Origin: an uncultured Campylobacterales bacterium
GTDB taxonomy: Bacteria > Campylobacterota > Campylobacteria > Campylobacterales > Sulfurimonadaceae
Assembly: GCA_903885085.1 (NCBI GenBank)
Contig: CAISHH010000143.1
Span: 1 to 41,558 of the forward strand
Length of the DNA: 41,558 bases
Reading direction: 5' to 3'
Below the pieces are notes generated by a model, which was not told the DNA's origin, made no database searches, and was given only the letters and a program-made list of their open reading frames with translations. This document shows, piece after piece, positions 7,894 through 15,957 of the stretch; within the stretch, counting starts at the first letter, position 1, and each line of letters opens with the position of its first letter. Both the position numbers and the translations under genes were made by a program.

Positions 7894-9042
7894 ATGAATA
7901 TCAATGAGATAAAAACTCCGTGTTATGTGTGTGAAGAGCAGCTTTTAGAAAACAATCTCAAACTCCTAGAACGTGTTCAAAAAGAGAGTGGGGCGAAGGT
8001 AATCTTGGCTCTCAAAGGTTTTGCAATGTGGTCGACTTTTGACCTTGTCTCCAAATACCTTCAAGGGTGTACATCAAGCGGTCTTCATGAGGCAAAACTC
8101 GCTTATGAAGAGTTTAAAAAGTTTAATTCTAAAAAAGAGGTACATACCTATTCTCCAGCTTTTAAAGAGGAAGATATTGATGAGATTGCTTCTATCTCGG
8201 ATCACATCGTTTTTAACTCGCCTTCTCAACTACTAAGATTTAAGGATCGTGTCTTACATGTGAACCCAAACGTTTCTATTTCTCTTCGTGTTAATCCTGA
8301 GTTTTCCTCTTCTCCAGCTGACATGTACAATCCTTGCGGTCTTTATAGCCGTCTTGGAACGACTTTGGCAAACTTTGATGAGTCTATTTTAGAGCACATT
8401 GATGGGCTAAACTTCCACGCGCTTTGTGAGCAAAACGTGGATGCGCTTGAGGGTGTTTTGGGTGCGTTAGAAGAGAAATTTGGCAAATACATAGATGGAC
8501 TCAAATATATCAACTTCGGCGGCGGACACCATATCACAAGAGTGGATTATGATGTTGAGAGACTCATAGAAGTGATAAAAGAGTTCAAAGCAAAACACAA
8601 TGACATAGAAGTCTATCTCGAACCGGGTGAAGCTGTGGGCTGGCAGACGGGCTACTTAGTGGCAACTGTGCTAGACATCGTCCACAACGGCATGGATATC
8701 GCTATTTTAGACACTTCAGCAGAAGCACATATGCCCGACACTCTAGCCATGCCTTATCGCGCAGATGTGCGTAACTCTGGAATTGCTGGAGAAAAAAAAC
8801 ACACTTACCGATTTGGCGGAAACACTTGTCTAGCTGGCGATATTATGGGAGATTACTCTTTTGATGAACCCTTACATGTAGGCGATAAAATCATCTTTGA
8901 AGATCAAATCCATTATACTTTTGTCAAAAATACAACCTTTAACGGCATAAAACTTCCATCTTTGGCGATTCTTCGCAAAGATGGTAAATTAGACATCATA
9001 AAAGAGTTTGGATATGAAACTTATAGAGATAGATTGTCGTAA
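7894..9042 (+). CDS. nspC: Carboxynorspermidine decarboxylase
   Basis: A 382-residue PLP enzyme of the alanine-racemase-fold decarboxylase group (ornithine/diaminopimelate decarboxylase type III). The PLP lysine is K41 in LALKGFAMWS. The glycine-rich phosphate loop NFGGGHHI and the partner cysteine region GNTCLAGD, which supplies the active-site residue across the dimer, are both present. It decarboxylates carboxy(nor)spermidine to (nor)spermidine, completing the pathway begun by the dehydrogenase at 5055. The ribosome binding site is weak. A near copy of the iterated palindrome with an LHVGD reading lies at 8872. Confidence 0.93.
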   Translation: MNINEIKTPCYVCEEQLLENNLKLLERVQKESGAKVILALKGFAMWSTFDLVSKYLQGCTSSGLHEAKLAYEEFKKFNSKKEVHTYSPAFKEEDIDEIASISDHIVFNSPSQLLRFKDRVLHVNPNVSISLRVNPEFSSSPADMYNPCGLYSRLGTTLANFDESILEHIDGLNFHALCEQNVDALEGVLGALEEKFGKYIDGLKYINFGGGHHITRVDYDVERLIEVIKEFKAKHNDIEVYLEPGEAVGWQTGYLVATVLDIVHNGMDIAILDTSAEAHMPDTLAMPYRADVRNSGIAGEKKHTYRFGGNTCLAGDIMGDYSFDEPLHVGDKIIFEDQIHYTFVKNTTFNGIKLPSLAILRKDGKLDIIKEFGYETYRDRLS

Positions 9043-9046
9043 ATAG

Positions 9047-9060
9047 CTTTACATGTAAAG
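9047..9060. repeat. TTACATGTAA copy 5, extended to a 14-base palindrome
   Basis: CTTTACATGTAAAG lies between nspC and the methyltransferase gene, four bases after the nspC stop, and runs into the next ribosome binding site. Confidence 0.8.
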
Positions 9061-9068
9061 GAAAAATA

Positions 9069-9620
9069 ATGATAGAAGATAAAGAACGCTGGAATATTCG
9101 GCATGTCGATAAACCCATGCCTCACTATGTATCGCCGACTTTGGAAAAGTACATCAAAGAAGCTAATGTTGGACGCGCGCTTGATGTGGCTTGTGGAACT
9201 GGGAGAAATACTCATTTTCTAGCTGATCTTGGATTTATTGTAGATGCCGTGGATCTTTCAGATTATGCACTGAGTTGTATTCGCGAAGATGTCAATATAA
9301 ATAAGCAAGAAGTAGATTTAGATATCTATAATATCGAAGAAAAATATGATCTTATCATCAACATCAACTATCTCAACCGTCGTTTGATGCCACAAATGCT
9401 AGTTAGCTTAAAAGAGGGTGGAGTTGTGATATTTGAAACATTTATTACAGCGCATGATGTAGCTGAAAAAGGGAGTATGAATCCTGATTTTCTTTTAAAT
9501 ACGAATGAGCTTTTACGCTCATTTCTTGACTTGGATATTATCTACTATGAAGAAAGAGATATCATAAATCTTCGAGGAGAAGATGCAAGACTTGCTTCTT
9601 TGGTAGCTCGAAAAGCCTAA
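9069..9620 (+). CDS. Class I SAM-dependent methyltransferase (TehB-like)
   Basis: A 183-residue protein with the SAM-binding motif ALDVACGTGRNTHFLADLG at about residues 38-56, followed by the acidic strand end VDAVDLS. The layout resembles small TehB/UbiE-like methyltransferases. The substrate is unknown. AAAGGA upstream of the ATG is a good ribosome binding site, and part of it adjoins the 14-base palindrome at 9047-9060. The gene ends ten bases before the convergent YgjP-like gene. Confidence 0.8.
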   Translation: MIEDKERWNIRHVDKPMPHYVSPTLEKYIKEANVGRALDVACGTGRNTHFLADLGFIVDAVDLSDYALSCIREDVNINKQEVDLDIYNIEEKYDLIININYLNRRLMPQMLVSLKEGGVVIFETFITAHDVAEKGSMNPDFLLNTNELLRSFLDLDIIYYEERDIINLRGEDARLASLVARKA

Positions 9621-9630
9621 GTCAAAAGCT

Positions 9631-10143
9631 TTAAGCCCATGCCTCGATCTTGCCTGAGATATCCATAGATGTTAGGTAAAGACGAAGATCGAATTCGAGT
9701 TGGTGATAGGCGGGTTCCATATGTTCACAAAGGCTGTAAAAGGCTTTGTTGTGTTCTTTTTCTTTAAAATGTGCCAATTCATGCACGACTATCATACGTA
9801 AAAACTCCTCTGGAACACTCTTAAACATCGAGGCCACTCTTATCTCATTTTTAGCTTTGAGCTTGTTGCCTTGCACCCGTGAGATGAAATGATGTGTTCC
9901 TAGAGCATTGTGGATCACATTTATCTTGCCATCATAGAGCACTTTACTCAGCGGCGATGTTTTCTTCATATACTCATTTTTGAGTTCGTGCACATAAGAA
10001 AAAAGGGCTTTGTCTGTTTTGAGTGTGTGCGGATTTTTGTATTTGTTTTGTAAGTGCGCTTCAAGTTTGTCCTGCTTTATAAGCGCTTGAACTTGAAGCT
10101 TTGTTTGCTCGTTGTAGTGACTGAGATACTTAAATGTATTCAT
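9631..10143 (-). CDS. YgjP-like zinc metallopeptidase
   Basis: A 170-residue protein with a zincin motif: H121 and H125 in HELAHF, E122 as catalytic glutamate and H131 in EHNKAF as a likely third ligand. This arrangement and the length match the YgjP/WLM-like (DUF45) metallopeptidases. The target is unknown. There is no signal peptide, so it is cytoplasmic. It follows the ferritin-like gene by six bases and is the last gene of a three-gene minus-strand unit. Confidence 0.83.
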   Translation of the reverse strand: MNTFKYLSHYNEQTKLQVQALIKQDKLEAHLQNKYKNPHTLKTDKALFSYVHELKNEYMKKTSPLSKVLYDGKINVIHNALGTHHFISRVQGNKLKAKNEIRVASMFKSVPEEFLRMIVVHELAHFKEKEHNKAFYSLCEHMEPAYHQLEFDLRLYLTSMDISGKIEAWA

Positions 10144-10149
10144 TAAAAA

Positions 10150-10959
10150 TTATAAAAGCTTTTTCATAAGCTCAATATGGTAGCTTTCCTGATAATTTAC
10201 GAAATCAAAAAAACGTTTGAGTTCATCATCATGTATCGCATCTGAAAGTGTTTTACACATCTCTTTTGCACCTTCTTCTTCAGCGATGCCATCAATCACA
10301 AATTTCTCTATATCTTTTACAATATAGGTCATTGAATGTAGCTCTCTTGGAAGTGCGAGGATTCCCATCTTTGCCATCATCTCGCCAAACGATTGCAAGT
10401 GAAAATGCGACTCGTCTATAAGGTCTTGAAATACATTAAAATGGGTGAGATTTGTCGTGCGTGCTTGCATGTAAGCATAGACCAAGATCAGTTCATACTC
10501 TTTATAAGACTCTTCAAACAGGAATACCGTCAGTGCGTCTATCTGCTCTTGAGGCAAGTTTTTATCTGCATATTTTCTAGCCATATTAAATGCCGTGATT
10601 TGTGCATCATTAGCTCTATTGTCCAACAGTGCAGCGATGTGATGGATCATATAATCTTCATCAGTGATCATTCTGGCATTTAAAATATCTTCACCATACA
10701 GTGCAGAAATTTTTTTAAGTTCAACGATGAGATAACGAAGTATGTCAAAAACACTTTCACGCTTATGCAACATTTTCGTGCGGTCATAATTGTAGTCATC
10801 GCCATCTTTTAAAACTTTGTCTCCAAACCATTTCATATGACGAAATTCTATAGTTGAAAAGTTATATAGATCTCTTTTTATCTGCTTGTCATTGATTGCA
10901 AAAGATGCGAAAAGGATGTCTAACCATAATTCATGTTTTGCCTGATATAATTTATTCAT
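10150..10959 (-). CDS. Ferritin-like (diiron-type) helical protein
   Basis: A 269-residue all-helical protein. It contains repeated carboxylate/histidine pairs typical of ferritin-like or rubrerythrin-like iron sites: EFRH early, EESYKEYE in the middle, DESH after that and ESYH near the end. The length suggests two four-helix bundles in tandem. It may store or sense iron or act as an oxidase; no cysteine-rich rubredoxin domain is present. I chose the ATG at 10959 because a GAGGTGG sequence precedes it and it overlaps the upstream stop by eight bases. The overlap with a NifU/IscU-like gene suggests a shared iron role. Confidence 0.6.
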   Translation of the reverse strand: MNKLYQAKHELWLDILFASFAINDKQIKRDLYNFSTIEFRHMKWFGDKVLKDGDDYNYDRTKMLHKRESVFDILRYLIVELKKISALYGEDILNARMITDEDYMIHHIAALLDNRANDAQITAFNMARKYADKNLPQEQIDALTVFLFEESYKEYELILVYAYMQARTTNLTHFNVFQDLIDESHFHLQSFGEMMAKMGILALPRELHSMTYIVKDIEKFVIDGIAEEEGAKEMCKTLSDAIHDDELKRFFDFVNYQESYHIELMKKLL

Positions 10960-11407
10960 TTTCTTCCACCTCACAGCTTTCTTTCATTTTGATGATGTGC
11001 ATCTCTTCATTTTCACCATTTAAAAGGTGTTCTCGGTTGATAAGAGAAGCTACAAATGCTTCAAGTACCATATCTGTACATACTCTTTGTTTTGGAGTTA
11101 AGCCACCTAATTTTAGTTCCATCTTTGCAAGCGCTTTTTTGCCGTTTTGGATATTATCGCCTTTGACCATTGCACTAAACATCGAACCCACAACTACAGT
11201 ATCTTGGCATCCGTTTGTAGCAAATTTCAAATCTTCTATAATCTCACCATCTGTTTGGATATAAAAGATCACGTATTCGCCTGTTTGTTCATCCATAGCA
11301 ACACCAACGCCGCTTGGATCTTCAATTTTTCCATAGTTTTTTGGAGCCATCAAGTGTTCTAAAACTTCGGGGTTCATCCCTTCTGGCATTTTTACATCTT
11401 CATACAT
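10952..11407 (-). CDS. NifU/IscU N-terminal-like protein lacking the first scaffold cysteine
   Basis: A 151-residue protein aligning by eye over its length with the Fe-S scaffold IscU/NifU-N. The second and third scaffold cysteines are present: C67 in TNGCQD and C110 in QRVCTD. The first, normally in an ACGD motif, is replaced by QTGE, with T42 at the cysteine position. A tail of about 25 residues with one further cysteine follows. It may be a specialised iron or cluster carrier rather than a standard scaffold. It is the first gene of the minus-strand unit, with a -10 box at 11434-11439. Confidence 0.8.
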   Translation of the reverse strand: MYEDVKMPEGMNPEVLEHLMAPKNYGKIEDPSGVGVAMDEQTGEYVIFYIQTDGEIIEDLKFATNGCQDTVVVGSMFSAMVKGDNIQNGKKALAKMELKLGGLTPKQRVCTDMVLEAFVASLINREHLLNGENEEMHIIKMKESCEVEENE

Positions 11408-11433
11408 AGGGTATCTTCCATTTTTTTTCGACT

Positions 11434-11439
11434 ATTATA
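11434..11439 (-). promoter_or_regulatory. -10 box for the NifU-like unit
   Basis: TATAAT on the minus strand, 26 bases upstream of the NifU-like start. No -35 box is evident, as is usual for Campylobacterota vegetative promoters. The rest of the 132-base divergent gap (11408-11539) is AT-rich and also holds TACAAT at 11505-11510 facing the channel cluster. Confidence 0.5.
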
Positions 11440-11539
11440 CTCAAGAATAGAGGTGTAAACATTAAAAAAAGCTCTAATTCAGTAGATTTGACTGCAAACT
11501 TTAGTACAATTTTAGAAAAATATATAGAGGTGATGCAGT

Positions 11540-11920
11540 ATGAGTATGGACAAAATAGTTTCGGGATTTTTCTTTATTTTAGCGATGACGCTCAACTTCG
11601 GATTTTTCATTGGAGATATTACTGTTATAGAGCAACATAGTGCGTTTGAACTTTTTGCGGCTATTATCATCAATATTATCGCAACTATTTTAAAACTTGG
11701 GGACAAAACACAACTTGGTGCCGTACTTTTGGCTACAAGTCTTGTTGCTGATATCCAGCTTATCGCATCAGCTACTGTTTGGGCTTTTGCAGAATATGTT
11801 CTTGGTGGATTAAATGTAGAATCGACGACAGCTATTGTTTCTTTATCAGGCGGTGCTTTACTTGCAAATGTCGTTTCAGTCATCCTTTTTGTCGGTGATA
11901 CTATCAAATCAAAAAGATAG
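11540..11920 (+). CDS. Small membrane protein, DUF6394-like
   Basis: A 126-residue protein with about four predicted membrane helices and a basic C-terminal end (TIKSKR). Its overall pattern, including NFGFFIGD and LGDKTQLGAVLL, fits a small membrane family I associate with DUF6394; the function is unknown. AGAGGTG upstream of the ATG is a good ribosome binding site. It starts the plus-strand potassium channel cluster and ends ten bases before the first channel gene, so it may be an accessory subunit. That role is inferred from position only. Confidence 0.7.
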   Translation: MSMDKIVSGFFFILAMTLNFGFFIGDITVIEQHSAFELFAAIIINIIATILKLGDKTQLGAVLLATSLVADIQLIASATVWAFAEYVLGGLNVESTTAIVSLSGGALLANVVSVILFVGDTIKSKR

Positions 11921-11929
11921 AATCTCTTT

Positions 11930-13609
11930 ATGAATGACCAAATCATCTGGATCGTCCTTAAACGTTTAAGGACCCCTTTTCTCGTCATTATTGTCACTTT
12001 TTCTATCTCGATTTTAGGTCTTATGCTTATTCCTGGAGCTGATAATTCTGGAAAAGTTTATTATATGTCCTTTTTTGATGCTTTTTATTTTGTCAGTTAT
12101 ACCGCAAGTACTATCGGTTTTGGAGAAACTCCCTACACTTTTACTTATCCGCAAAGAATGTGGGTGAGTGCTTCTATCTACATCACTGTTATCGGTTGGT
12201 TTTACGGTATCGGTACGATTATCTCTTTGATTCAAGATGAGACGCTTCGAAAAGCGATAAACAGAAACAGTTTTAGAAGAGAGATTTTAGGGCTTGTTGA
12301 GCCTTTTTATATCATCCTTGGATATAACAGTATCACAAAAAGTATCATCAACAGAGTCAATAAAAATGAGTTTCGTGTTGTTGTCTTAGATAGAAGTGAA
12401 GAGAAAATAGAAGAGTTGATCTTAGAAAACTTCTATCCGAATGTTCCAGCATTTGTAGGAGAAGCAAGCAATCAAAAGATGCTTCAAATTGCTGGCATCC
12501 ATCAAAAAAACTGTTTTGGTGTTATCTCTTTATTTGAAAATGATGCAAAAAACACAGAGATAGCGACAATATGCAGGCTTTTAAATAAAAAAGTTGATGT
12601 CATCGTAAAAGCAAGTGCACCGCAGCATCTTGAATATTTTAAATCTATCGGTTTAGAGCATGTTCAAAACCCTTTTGAGATCATCTCTAAAAGGATGTAT
12701 TATAGTATTACAGCGCCCCATATCTGGCTTTTGGAGATGTGGATCTATGGACATGCACTCAATCTTCGTAACAGAGATTTACTTCCACATGGAAAATATA
12801 TTATCTGTGGATACGGGCGTATGGGAATTGCGATAGAAGAGGGCTTAAAAAAAGCTGGTATTGATTATATATTTTTTGACATCAACTCCGAAGAATATAA
12901 ACAGCGAAAAGATACAACAATCTTTGGAGATGAAGAGGATGTTACAAAACTTCTTGAGCTTGGGATTATGGATTCAGAATGTATTATCGCCGCAACAAAA
13001 GATGACCTTCTAAATCTCACCATACTCAATAAAGCAAAAGTTTTAAATCCAGATATCTATACTATTGCACGAGAAAACTCTTTAGATGGTATTAACATTT
13101 TTCAAGCCGCAAAAATTGATAGAATTTATATATTAGAACAAATCTTGGCAGATACGACTTACAACTACTTAGCACAACCTCTGACAGAAATTTTTATCCA
13201 AGAGATTCGAAAAAAAGATGAAGAGTGGGCTGTTGTTATCGTCAATATGCTTCATACAATTACAGGAGCTAATCCTGATTATTTCGAACTCCAAATCACG
13301 CAAGAGAATGCTTATGCACTATCTTTGGAACTTTCTAAAGAAACAAAAGTTACTTTATCAAATCTCAGACGTTCAAGAGAAGATAGAAATAAATTATTGC
13401 ACATCGTATATTTACTTCTAAAAAGGGGTGAAGAGATCTACCTTATGCCTGAGTCTCATATGGAAATTCAGCTTGAAGACCAACTTTTAATCGTCTGTGA
13501 TGATGAGGGCAGAAATGATTTTGAATATATCATTAACAATATCCATGAACTAAATTATGTCCTTACCAGTAAAGAAAAAAGTTATAACTTTTTTCAAAAA
13601 AAAGATTGA
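11930..13609 (+). CDS. Two-helix K+ channel with tandem RCK (TrkA-N) domains
   Basis: A 559-residue protein. Residues 1 to about 95 hold two membrane helices and a pore loop with the filter TIGFGE (61-66), a variant of the usual TVGYGD. Two cytoplasmic RCK units follow. The first, from about residue 128, has a Rossmann strand ending GYNSITKS and lacks the GxGxxG nucleotide motif. The second, from about 285, has an intact GYGRMG motif. A TrkA-C-like region ends the protein. Tandem RCKs in one chain recall GsuK and eukaryotic BK channels. H. pylori HpKchA is a known two-helix RCK channel in this phylum. Confidence 0.85.
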   Translation: MNDQIIWIVLKRLRTPFLVIIVTFSISILGLMLIPGADNSGKVYYMSFFDAFYFVSYTASTIGFGETPYTFTYPQRMWVSASIYITVIGWFYGIGTIISLIQDETLRKAINRNSFRREILGLVEPFYIILGYNSITKSIINRVNKNEFRVVVLDRSEEKIEELILENFYPNVPAFVGEASNQKMLQIAGIHQKNCFGVISLFENDAKNTEIATICRLLNKKVDVIVKASAPQHLEYFKSIGLEHVQNPFEIISKRMYYSITAPHIWLLEMWIYGHALNLRNRDLLPHGKYIICGYGRMGIAIEEGLKKAGIDYIFFDINSEEYKQRKDTTIFGDEEDVTKLLELGIMDSECIIAATKDDLLNLTILNKAKVLNPDIYTIARENSLDGINIFQAAKIDRIYILEQILADTTYNYLAQPLTEIFIQEIRKKDEEWAVVIVNMLHTITGANPDYFELQITQENAYALSLELSKETKVTLSNLRRSREDRNKLLHIVYLLLKRGEEIYLMPESHMEIQLEDQLLIVCDDEGRNDFEYIINNIHELNYVLTSKEKSYNFFQKKD

Positions 13610-13619
13610 TGAGAATACT

Positions 13620-15176
13620 TTGAAACAAAAAAAACATTTTTTTCTCTCATTCGCTTATTTTATTGAGAGTTTTAGGGCCTACCGTAGGATAAAGAGTTTT
13701 GTTTACAATCTCATAGAAAATGATCAATATCCATATAAAAAATATTTTGATTTTTTTATGATAATTGTGATCCTTACCAGTGTAACTCTGCTTGTTATCG
13801 ATGTAAAGCATCATATCCCAGTTTGGATAGATGAGCTTGATCTTTATGTTGTGACTTCTATTCTTATCCTTGAATATCTTGCTCGCATGTGGGTTTACAG
13901 CGATGTTCATAAAATAGTGATAGATGAGTATGAAGAGAGCAGATTTTTTGATAAACGGCTTTCTTTTTTTCATCTTTTTTGGAAAATATTTCAAAATAAA
14001 TGGGGATATATCTCTTCATTTTCTGCAATCATAGATCTTATTGCGATACTTCCAAGTTATAGAGGCATACGAATTTTACGAGTTCTTATTTTATTTAGAG
14101 CTTTTAAAATGCTCAGATATACCAAAAGTCTCAATGGATTTATCTATGTCTTAAAAAATAAAAAATTCGAACTTATGACACTTTTGACTCTGGTTGCATT
14201 CTTTATATTTATCGCCGGCATTATGCTTTATGTTTTTGAAGGAGACAATAAAAATCCAAATATCCATAATCTTTTTGACGCCTTTTACTGGGCGCTCATA
14301 ACCATCTCTACTGTTGGATATGGCGATATTGCACCTGTTACGCCAGAGGGACGAGTGGAAACGATGGTTATCGTTATCATCGGGATTGGACTTATCGCTT
14401 TTGGAACATCTTTGATTGTTGCCTCCTTCAATGAAAGAATGAGCGTTCTTCGTGAAGAGAAAGTTATTGTCAATGTAAGTAGAAAAAAATCTTTGATCGT
14501 GATCTGTGGATATGGACTTTTAGGGCGTCTTGTGGCAAAAGGTCTTCAAAAAGAGGGCTTAGAATTTATTGTTCTTGATAAAGATGAGAACTTGGTTTCT
14601 CAAGCTTTTAATAGCGGATATAACACGATTTGCACCGATGCTTCTCAAGGTGAGATCTTTGTAAAACTCGGTATAGAAAAACGTATCTCTCATGTACTTT
14701 GTCTCACTTCCGATGATATTCAAAATGCGTTCATCGCTATCAATGTCAAAAGTTTAAACGAAAAAGTACATGTAACGGTGCGATGCAGTGATGAAGAGAT
14801 AGCCCAAAAAATGGAGTTCGCACATATCGATCAAGTGATTATGCCCGAAGAGATCGCAGGGATGATGAGTGCTGTGTATGCGGGTGAACCTGTCGCATTT
14901 GAAGTTTTACTTTCCATCATTGAGGAAAAAGAGAAAACACAAATTGACGAGATCACCATTACCAGAGGCAGTTTTTTAGAGCATAAAACTATCGGTGATG
15001 TTAATTTTGATAGTTATAGACTTATTCTTCTTGGTATTTTTACAAGTAAAGACAATGGTAAAACACTTGGAGAATTTTTATTTAATCCATCAGATGATTA
15101 TTATTTACATGTAGGCGATAGACTTGTCTGTATCGGATATTCTGCTGCTATTGCCAATTTGAAAAAGAGGATGTAA
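13620..15176 (+). CDS. Voltage-sensor type (six-helix) K+ channel with RCK domain
   Basis: About 518 residues. A six-helix ion transport domain contains an S4-like helix with regularly spaced basic residues (RGIRILRVLILFRAFKMLR) and a canonical filter TVGYGD (T231-D236). A cytoplasmic RCK module with GYGLLG and a TrkA-C domain follows, so gating by a nucleotide or ion ligand is likely. I prefer the TTG at 13620, ten bases after the previous stop. An in-frame ATG at 13557 is possible but would overlap the upstream gene by 53 bases with no ribosome binding site. Start confidence is therefore modest. Confidence 0.85.
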   Translation: MKQKKHFFLSFAYFIESFRAYRRIKSFVYNLIENDQYPYKKYFDFFMIIVILTSVTLLVIDVKHHIPVWIDELDLYVVTSILILEYLARMWVYSDVHKIVIDEYEESRFFDKRLSFFHLFWKIFQNKWGYISSFSAIIDLIAILPSYRGIRILRVLILFRAFKMLRYTKSLNGFIYVLKNKKFELMTLLTLVAFFIFIAGIMLYVFEGDNKNPNIHNLFDAFYWALITISTVGYGDIAPVTPEGRVETMVIVIIGIGLIAFGTSLIVASFNERMSVLREEKVIVNVSRKKSLIVICGYGLLGRLVAKGLQKEGLEFIVLDKDENLVSQAFNSGYNTICTDASQGEIFVKLGIEKRISHVLCLTSDDIQNAFIAINVKSLNEKVHVTVRCSDEEIAQKMEFAHIDQVIMPEEIAGMMSAVYAGEPVAFEVLLSIIEEKEKTQIDEITITRGSFLEHKTIGDVNFDSYRLILLGIFTSKDNGKTLGEFLFNPSDDYYLHVGDRLVCIGYSAAIANLKKRM

Positions 15177-15179
15177 AAA

Positions 15180-15899
15180 ATGGTTGATAAAAAAAATATT
15201 TTTCTCTTTGGCTATGGAAACTTTGGGCGACAACTTTATAAAAATCTCTTTCTTGCTGGACATAATATCAAAGTCCTTACGGCAACGGCAGAATCTATCG
15301 TAAATGCACAAGAAGACAAAGTTGATCTTATACAAATAAATATCAAACGCAATGATGATATCTTGTCCTTAAATATTGACCAAGAAAATGATATGCTTTA
15401 TTGTGCCATGAGCAAAACCGCTAACAATCTTTTTTTGGTTCTCACACTTAGAGCTCTCTTTCCTTATGCCAATATCATCGCTATCAGCAACTCTCTTGAA
15501 AACACCAGAAAGCTCAAATATGCAGGAGCAAATAGTGTTATAGACCTCTACGAAGCGACCTCAAGAAGAGTCATAAATATATTGACAAAACCCGCTGTAA
15601 CAAGGGCTATAGATGAGATTATCTATAAACAAAACAATCTCAAAATGGCAGAAGTCATTATCCCACCAACAAGCTTTTTAGTTGGCATGTATGTCAAAGA
15701 TATAGCTTTTAAGAGTATGGGCGTTGTTTTGGTAGCGATTATAGATAAAGAATCTGAGCACGAACTTGTATTTACAGATCAGCGCTTAAGTCAGCAGCTT
15801 GAAGCTGGAGAAACACTGGTTGTTGTCTCAAAAATAGATGATTTAAAAATCTTTAAAGATCTTGTTCACAGTGAGACACACCCCTTCGTTTCACATTAA
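15180..15899 (+). CDS. Stand-alone TrkA/RCK-domain protein
   Basis: A 239-residue soluble protein with a TrkA-N Rossmann fold (FGYGNFG at residues 10-16) and a TrkA-C domain from about residue 155. It has no membrane helix. It lies three bases after the voltage-sensor channel gene with AGAGGA as ribosome binding site, and so may act as a regulatory ring subunit for one of the two channels upstream, as KtrA does for KtrB. The partner is inferred from gene order; no KtrB/TrkH-type transporter gene is present in the window. Confidence 0.8.
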   Translation: MVDKKNIFLFGYGNFGRQLYKNLFLAGHNIKVLTATAESIVNAQEDKVDLIQINIKRNDDILSLNIDQENDMLYCAMSKTANNLFLVLTLRALFPYANIIAISNSLENTRKLKYAGANSVIDLYEATSRRVINILTKPAVTRAIDEIIYKQNNLKMAEVIIPPTSFLVGMYVKDIAFKSMGVVLVAIIDKESEHELVFTDQRLSQQLEAGETLVVVSKIDDLKIFKDLVHSETHPFVSH

Positions 15900-15957
15900 T
15901 CTAGTATTATTGCAAAATAAAAATAGTTTTTTTATACTCCCAAAAAAAGGCAACACT

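Noticed and set aside
11488-11510. TTGACT and TACAAT as a full promoter for the channel cluster
   Set aside because: The spacer is only 11 bases, too short for a sigma-70 -35/-10 pair; only the -10-like box may be meaningful.
13557-13619. ATG at 13557 as the start of the second channel gene
   Set aside because: It would overlap the upstream channel gene by 53 bases and has no ribosome binding site; the TTG at 13620 fits the spacing better, though neither is proven.
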